From Luzula sylvatica (Eukaryota > Streptophyta > Magnoliopsida > Poales > Juncaceae): a DNA stretch of 64,000 nucleotides. The DNA lies in NCBI GenBank assembly GCA_946800325.1, contig OX326960.1:11506893-11570892 (forward strand). The letters are read 5' to 3'. A program made the position numbers and the translations under genes. The notes beneath the pieces were generated by a model, which worked only from the letters and a program-made list of their open reading frames with translations, made no database searches and was not told where the DNA came from. Within the stretch, counting starts at the first letter, position 1. Each line of letters opens with the position of its first letter. This document shows, one piece after another, positions 56,886-64,000 of this stretch.

Positions 56886-58780
56886 AGTAGATATATATTT
56901 TTTAAATATTCAAGTGCTAAAATTATTTGAATATATTATATCATAAATTATTAGAAATAAATTTTTTATAAGCTTTGTTAAAAAAGTTGCAATGCAAATA
57001 TGTAGACAAGTAAACCATAAAACTTGTGTACTCGGTCACTACATGAATTAATGATTTAGTACCGGCGGATTTATTTGTTCATCCGAAATGCAATGCAAAT
57101 TAGATAGAAATATCACATTTAAAAATTAACAATAATATTAAAATTTATTTTAAACCAAAATATAATTAACAATTTCAAAAATAACAATACAAGTAAGAAG
57201 TTATTTATATTTAATAGATAAACTATTATTTTCGTTTTTTTAAGCTTTGAAAAAAGGAATATTAAAGTTGTTTAAGCAAAAACATGAATATAACCTACAT
57301 GGCATTATATATGATTATAACTATTATAAATTAAAAAATTAAGTAATATATTGATAAATTCAAATTAAAGAAAATGTATGTATGAACATCATTGATATGC
57401 ATGTCAAAAGAAAAAGAAAAATTCAAGTCAACATTATTTGACAAGCTTCTAAAATTTAAGTTATAAAAAATACTAATAACATAGCCCACGCCCAAAATTA
57501 TTACAATGTCCTATTTTAAAAAAGTGCATTTATTGATTGAATAGTAAGAGTACATAGACTTGATATGTGATAAATAATTAATATTAACGTAAAATTTTTA
57601 TATTTCTTGTCTCGTGATGACTGCATTTGATAAAATGTCTTGTTTTAATTGTATGTTTTGAATTTTAAATATATAATATGAAATGGTTTTATGAGATGAC
57701 TTAAAAATTATTGTAAACAATGACATGCAAATAAATACATAGTATAAGATCTTAAAAAATTTTAACAAAAAACTAGCGAATGAGATCAAACAACATACGC
57801 GATCTAACGATTCAAATTAAGATATACAAATGATCACATAATATATACGTATCAAATGATCAACCATAAATTAATGTGTATGACAAAACCACGTTACAAA
57901 ATCTAATAATAAATAATCATGAGAAAGTGTAGAGATGGCACAAACGTAAGTGAGATAAATTTCATAAATGGAGAACAAAAAACACGAATAATTTCTTCAA
58001 TCATGAACCTAGAAACGAAATACGGATTATTTACGATACGAACATAATTTTACGAAAAACAATAATAATAATTGTATCTTCGGGCAAAATCACATATGAA
58101 TACATCGAATCATGTACTTGTGTCCATGCCATACAAAATTAATTATACAATACTAATAAGTTTTTTATTGTTCTAGTAGGCAATGTAAATTACGCACAAT
58201 ATCACATTTCAAGAGTGAAATTCATTATTTTATATAAATAAAGAACTCCAACGAGCACGATTCGTGCTCTAGGTTCTTCTCAAAAAAAAGAGTGAAATTC
58301 ATCTATTGTTTCAATTTACAGTTTCAGTGAGAATCAATTTATTAACTTCATATTATAAAATTGCAAACTTCAATTTTTAAATTAGTTAATATCACATAGT
58401 ATTTTTAAATTTACAGTTTCAGTAAAAATCAATTTATTAACTTCAGATTATTGTTTCAATTCTGTTTTTATTTTGTATTTTGTTGCCAAAATCATATCAT
58501 ATGTGTATACAAAATTTGCAATAATTTTTAAACTGGCTGGTTTAACTTCTCTAAATCAATAGAATAAAATGATACTTGCTCCACATATTCAGAGCAATTT
58601 TCAAGACATAAATCTTCAAATTAATAAATTGCAATCTTCAATTTTCATTAATTCAATTTCTTGTATTGTAGTAAACGAAAATTATTTACACATATTTACA
58701 ACAAAGTCCTCTTATATTGACCAATTAAATAAAGAATCCCTATACTACATCATCAATTACTATATTATTAGAGCCAGAGC
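56885..58780. other. Non-coding repeat mosaic (E, F, C)
   Basis: 57000-57640 is repeat E, 57870-58060 repeat F, 58440-58560 repeat C, in the same order as in the segmental duplication (6950-8720) but more diverged. No gene. Confidence 0.6.
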
Positions 58781-59046
58781 TCAAACGAAATCCATACAAG
58801 GTTCCTCCATGTTTTTTGAGTTTTGAAAGCATAGCCTACATCTATGGCAGTAAAGGTTAATCTTCTCGCATGCTCTGTGTCCGTCACACCATCTCTAATG
58901 ACATTCCTAAGAAATATCTTGAAGCCACCACGTCAACACCATGTTTAGCCAATCATCGAATTGTTGGCTTGGTGATTCCGTGGGTGTTATCAGGAAGCAC
59001 CTTCTTCTGCCTCCTCTTTGATCCGACTTTTCTCACCATCCAACAT
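58781..59046 (-). pseudogene. Histone H4 pseudogene, locus 8
   Basis: Start 59046-59044 (MLDGEK). The H4 frame reads KRRQKKVLPDN, HGITKPTIR, stop, LAK, then a deletion of the KRISGLIYEETR segment, then [34 protein letters not shown], and after a shift GGTLYGF near the end. This copy alone preserves the C-terminal ARRKTVTAMDVVYALK and TLYGF parts of H4, which settles the identity of the family. Leader intron 59066-59158; promoter with AATCCAACGG near 59285. Confidence 0.88.
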
Positions 59047-59158
59047 TGTTGAAGAAGAAATTGGCCTGTAATTGAAGAACAATAAATCAAATTAAGCTGT
59101 TAGTCGATATTTCAAAAGCCAAATAAATGTTAAATTGAGTAAAAGAAAGAAGAAATAC

Positions 59159-59400
59159 CTTGAGAGAAAGCAAGAAACGGAGAAAGAGAGAATGAAATGA
59201 AAACCTACAGTCCAAAGTGAGGAAGAAGGTGATCGGTGGGGGTTACTTATGGAGGAGATGGGTTTGGGTTGATGATTATAAACCGTTGGATTGCAAGTAA
59301 TTAGACGAATGAGATTGACAAGGTGAAGTTTTGCAGATGGATGACATGGCAGAGGTTGGATTGAGGGAAGTTGCTTTTGCCTAATTATAAACAACGACGG
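59159..59400 (-). promoter_or_regulatory. Promoter region of H4 locus 8
   Basis: Minus strand: leader exon to about 59210, CATAAGTAACCCCCA (TATA position, about 59245) and CAATCCAACGG nonamer-like motif (about 59283). The ACGTCA hexamer is altered (GATGACATGGC on plus at 59340). Confidence 0.5.
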
Positions 59401-59969
59401 GATTATTCAATATTAACCGTTGGTTTTCAGTTTGGTCCATATTATTCGATTAGATCATATTGGCCTGAATTAGGCATTGAGATAACAGTTGTGCTACTCG
59501 GCCGGAGAGGATTGATTATATATTTCGTTCTAAAAAAATTTATTAATTACAATAATTATAATAATATAATATTGAAATAAATTTATTTTTTTATTATATT
59601 AAGATCATCATATTATTATAACTCGTTTATTTATAATCATGCATATATTTTACAATATAATTATGTGGTGATAAAAAAAATAGCTGGTTTTAATCAAATA
59701 TTAATACATTAATACAATACGACTAGTGCAATAACATTGATGGATTAACACAATTTTACGGAAAAAAAACAACAAAATTATATCATTTTTATTCTTAAAT
59801 CCAATACTAAATAAATATGAAGACAATTAATGATTTAGTACTGATAAATTTATTTATTCATCCTAAATGCAATGCAAATTATTAGATAGAAAAAACACTT
59901 TTTAAAATTAAATATAATATCAAAATTTAATTAAACCAAAATATAATTAACAATTATTTAATGATTTAA

Positions 59970-60151
59970 CATTCTTGATGGGGTGGATATGGTTTAACAC
60001 CTTAAAAATTAACACTTTAATTTATGATTTAACATTTTAATTGTATATTCAATCATAAGTTGAGATAATTAAACAATAAATTAAGATGTTAAATCATATT
60101 TTTGTGTGTTAATTTTGAAGGTGTTAAACCATATCCTAATCATCAAGGATG
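59970..60151. mobile_element. MITE, 182 bp (array unit 1)
   Basis: Imperfect TIRs: CATTCTTGATG...GGATATGGTTTAACACCTT and AAGGTGTTAAACCATATCC...CATCAAGGATG. No coding capacity. It carries internal ATTAACACTTTAATTTATGA-like AT sequence. Confidence 0.82.
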
Positions 60152-60752
60152 TAGGGAGAGAGTACTAGGGGATGTACATCACTGCTCTATTGAATATTAA
60201 CCGTTGGTTTTCTGTTTGGTCCATATTATTTGATTGGATGGTCATATTGGCCTGAATTAGGCATTGAGATAACAGTTGTGCTAGGGGGCGGCGAGTATCC
60301 ATAATTATATTTTTTCGTTCTACAAATTATTAATTTAAAAAATTACAAATAAAAGTATTAAAATAAATTTATTTTAATTATATTAAGATTATCATATTAT
60401 TATAACTTGTTTAGTTATAACCATACACATATTTCACAATATAATTATGTGGTGATAAAAAAATGACTGGTTTTAATCAAATATCAATACATTAATACAA
60501 TACAACTAGTGCAATAGCATTGATGGATTAACACAATTTTACGGAAAAAAAACAACAAAATTATATCATTTTTATTCTTAAATCCAATACTAAATAAATA
60601 TGAAGACAATTAATGATTTAGTACTGATAAATTTATTTATTCATCCTAAATGCAATGCAAATTATTAGATAGAAAAAACACTTTTTAAAATTAAATATAA
60701 TATCAAAATTTAATTAAACCAAAATATAATTAACAATTATTTAATGATTTAA

Positions 60753-60934
60753 CATTCTTGATGGGGTGGATATGGTTTAACACCTTAAAAATTAACACTT
60801 TAATTTATGATTTAACATTTTAATTGTATATTCAATCATAAGTTGAGATAATTAAACAATAAATTAAGATGTTAAATCATATTTTTGTGTGTTAATTTTG
60901 AAGGTGTTAAACCATATCCTAATCATCAAGGATG
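60753..60934. mobile_element. MITE, 182 bp (array unit 2)
   Basis: Essentially identical to the copy at 59970-60151; multiplied by tandem duplication of the host unit, not by a second insertion. Confidence 0.82.
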
Positions 60935-61559
60935 TAGGGAGAGAGTACTAGGGGATGTACATCACTGCTCTATTGAATATTAATCGTTGGTTTTCTGTTT
61001 GGTCCATATTATTTGATTGGATGGTCATATTGGCCTGAATTAGGCATTGAGATAACATTTGTGCAAGGGGGCGGCGAGTATCCATAATTATATTTTTTCG
61101 TTCTACAAATTATTAATTTAAAAAATTACAAATAAAAGTATTAAAATAAATTTATTTTAATTATATTAATATTATCATATTATTATAACTTGTTTAGTTA
61201 TAACCATACAAATATTTCACAATATAATTATGTGGTGATAAAAAAATGGCTGGTTTTAATCAAATATCAATACATTAATACAATACAACTAGTGCAATAG
61301 CATTGATGGATTAACACAATTTTACGAAAAAAACAACAAAATTATATCATTTTTATTCTTAAATCCAATACTAAATATGAAGACAATTAATGATTTAGTA
61401 CTGATATATTTATTTATTCATCCGAAATGCAATGCAAATTAGATAGAAATAACAATTTTTAAAATTAAATATAATATCAAATGTAATTAAACTAAAATAT
61501 AATCAACAATTATTTAACTTCATGTGGTAGTTTTAAATTTACAATTTAAAAAATAATTG

Positions 61560-62628
61560 GACGGACTAGATTGAGAAAGAGAGAGATAATGAGTCATGTG
61601 ACCTGCCTGAGTGATCGCTTTTGGGCTTGGTGTATATTATTTGATTGGATCCTAATGACCTGACATGAATGAGAGTAATGAATCGTGACGATAATGGCCT
61701 GTTTGATTTTGATAAAATAACATGTCATAAACCAGACACGTAAATACTCTACTTTTGTGTTTGATTTTGATAACCATAATGGCCTGTTTGGTTGGGCCCC
61801 AAAATTATTTTTTCAATTCAATTAACATCATCGTATCGTATTTCACTGCCATTGTGTTTTGCAAGAGATTCAATAAACATTCTCCAAAATGGCAGCCAAA
61901 GGCAACCATCATTGTATTTTAAAACATTAACACCCAAACCAATTTTCATGACATAAATCATGAAATAAACAAATTACAAAATTAAAATGTTGATGTAATT
62001 CGATTTCTTGTATTATTTTAAAAGAGAAAAATATATTCACACATATTTACAACACGATCTTCCTATATGGGACAATTGAATAAATAATCCCTCGACTAAA
62101 ACATCCATTAGAGCCAGTACAGTAGCATCATATCATCATTTTTCATTTTAACCATTAAATAATGATACGTAAAAAAATTAAACTCATTGATTTTACGACA
62201 TGTTTTAGGCATTATTAGAAGATCACATCTTACATGAATAAAATTGACTATTATTATTATTGGTTATCTTCATGTTATTATATTCAGTGTATTCGTTTGT
62301 TTATTATTTTACATTACATTACATGCTCAAATGTGATTGCAGTGAAATATGAAAAATTTATATATGAAATACTCAAAAAATAATATATAACATTATAAAT
62401 CATATAACATATATTAATATTATTTGTAGAACTTCAATTTTAAATCCATCAAATATTTGTTTCAATTTTTTTATTTATTTTGACATCCATATTAACATAA
62501 TTCATACGTACCAATTTTCCTTATTTCAATTTGTAAGACATTATGTTAGAACATACTTATTTGCATAATAAAATTTTAAGCACTATGATATAGTTTTAAA
62601 ATATTATACCTATACGAATCACATATAA
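61560..62628. repeat. H4 promoter-flank remnant plus repeat A, copy 5
   Basis: 61560-61800 matches the distal flank of H4 loci 4 and 7 (GACCTGCCTGA.TGAT.GCTTTTGGGCTTGG) without any H4 body. 61870-62628 is repeat A, broken at CACATATAA by the terminal copia. Confidence 0.7.
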
Positions 62629-63604
62629 TGTTGGGGAATATCCCCGGCCCCGGGCCCGCGCAGCGGATATGTAGGCCCGGTCCGATTCCCCGATTCCCGA
62701 GATCACGCCACGACTTCGAGGGTACGATGCAAATAGAAGGTTAGATCCATACCAGTTCCAAATTGATGGAACACGAAGGGTTGATCGCTGCCTCCTATTC
62801 CTCCGGTCACGTTGGTGACTTTACGCGCGTCCCACAACGTGCGTCCTTCACCGTTCGTTCCCGTTCTTCGATCCTTCGGTTCGATCACAACGGAGAGCCC
62901 CAAGTGTTGCTCCTCCACACATATCCACCTTGAGTCGGAAGACGCCGGACACGGATACACCTGCCTAGACGATGTATCGGTGCACTTGCTTGATCTCGAT
63001 CGATTCTCTATTAATCTCTCTTCGTGCCTTTTCACTCACAAAAGATCAAATCTGAATTTGCTCTTTTTCTTGTGTCTTGGGCAGAATATTTCTTTGAATT
63101 ACTTCTGAATTCCTTTTTGAAGATGAGAGAGAAAATCCTATTTATACCTAATAGGATAAGGATTAGCCAAAAGGCATGTATATCCAATATACACCCTTTC
63201 ACACAGAAAACTGTATGAACCTGTTCAGTATTCTGTCCAGACGAAATTGATAAATTTCTCTGACAGAAAATCAACCAACACGAAAGTTGTAGATAATCTT
63301 ATTATCTACTCAACCCAATTTGGCCCAGCCCAATTGGAGTTCGTATGCAAAAGTTATGACTGTTTTACTAACTGTATGTCATACTGTTGCACCCTTTCGG
63401 TATTTCACAGAAACGACACTTATACTTCGTTCATATGAAATATATTTCTATATGAAGGTTGTAGATAATCTCATTATCTATCTAACCCAATTTGAACCAT
63501 TCTAATTGGATTTTCCCACTGAAAGTTATGGCCACGAATGTACGACTACATTCGTTTATCCTTGTGTACACTTTTACGGTTGATCCGAAACTGTATTTCT
63601 TTCA
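62629..63604 (-). mobile_element. 3' LTR of a minus-strand copia element (976 bp)
   Basis: Plus strand TGTTGGGGAATATCCCC...GTATTTCTTTCA, so on its own strand TGAAAG...CCCCAACA. It interrupts repeat A, whose uninterrupted versions read CACATATAATACT. Next to it on the right is TCTCCCACTC, i.e. a GAGTGGGAGA polypurine tract on the minus strand. GC-richer at the 62640-63000 end. An inverted palindrome GGGGAATATCCCC and a GGCCCCGGGCCCG block lie at the outer end. Confidence 0.8.
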
Positions 63605-64000
63605 GTCTCCCACTCAATTTCAGATCTACCTAAAAGGTACTCATGCATATCCAATACGCATGATTTTAGAGAATATAGCTCGCGTATCAAATACCAAGCT
63701 ATGCACATCCAATGTGCCGATTTTATGATCAAGCCCGACTTAGTACGACTCGTTGTGTGACCATGTAGGTTCGACTTAACGATGGCAGTAGGTTGTTTCC
63801 AATGCCTACAAGCTCATGAGCGGGATCTAGTCACTCCATCATAGCTACCCATGTTAAACGAAAAATGATTGTGATCATTGTGCCTATCTCGAATAGCGGT
63901 TACTAGTTCTCTTGTTTACGATATCCGTTAATCAAAAGGCACGGTAATAGTCATCCTTATAATTTGATTAACTACACTTATTCCCCGATTCCGAGTTGAT
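63605..64000 (-). mobile_element. Internal 3' edge of the minus-strand copia element
   Basis: Starts with the polypurine tract (63606-63614) and continues out of the window. GC-richer than host DNA, no long frame yet (untranslated 3' region). pol would lie to the right. Confidence 0.7.

Larger units (their letters stand above)
59418..61560. repeat. 783-bp tandem array, about 2.7 units
   Basis: CGTTGGTTTTC.GTTTGGTCCA starts near 59418, 60200 and 60983 (spacing 782 and 783). Units 1 and 2 each contain the MITE; unit 3 lacks it and returns to repeat E sequence (TTATTTAACTTCATGTGGTA). Units 2 and 3 are closest at the left end. No gene. Confidence 0.9.

Noticed and set aside
59970..60934. CRISPR-like array of spaced repeats
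   Set aside because: Only two large copies of a TIR element within tandem host units; a plant nuclear setting with no short regular repeats.
62703..63035. 110-codon minus-strand frame in the terminal LTR
   Set aside because: Sits wholly inside a copia LTR, which is not expected to code; no domain recognised.

Overview
The window is AT-rich plant nuclear DNA, most likely from a eudicot. The evidence is a plant L1-type LINE, Ty1/copia elements, hAT-like and other TIR elements, and decayed copies of plant genes (histone H4, MATH-BTB, FAR1/FRS, MAP kinase). I see no intact host gene. The only long intact reading frames are the two ORFs of a LINE at 41783-48190.

Layout. 1-4061 is the 3' part of a decayed copia element with its 3' LTR. 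4062-12690 is copy 1 of a large segmental duplication whose partner is 35643-50605. The copies look about 98% identical where I compared them. They differ by lineage-specific events: the copia in copy 1; a FAR1/FRS fragment and a tandem expansion in copy 1; a LINE and a 207-bp TIR element in copy 2. 13000-19620 holds a MATH-BTB pseudogene and several direct repeats. 19636-22607 is a solo copia LTR split by a 2.65-kb TIR element. 22730-24720 is a further partial copy of the H4/flank block. 25000-30000 holds a long AT minisatellite and a captured MAP-kinase exon. 30194-31290 is a DNA transposon. 32000-35640 holds H4, SINE-like and BTB remnants. 50600-55130 is AT-rich with a hAT element carrying an 8-bp target duplication. 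55150-59260 holds two more H4 copies. 59418-61560 is a 783-bp tandem array with an embedded MITE. 62629-64000 is the 3' LTR and internal edge of a minus-strand copia element that leaves the window.

The most distinctive content is a family of histone H4-derived pseudogenes, all on the minus strand. There are eight loci, four of them double units, plus C-terminal scraps. They keep histone-type promoter motifs and a leader intron of about 93 nt with clean GT/AG ends, while the coding part carries frameshifts and stops, several of them shared between copies. The copies sit in a larger recurring block, so the region appears to have grown by repeated segmental duplication of already-dead genes and later been decorated by transposons. 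The empty sites preserved in sister copies allow several insertions to be ordered in time.
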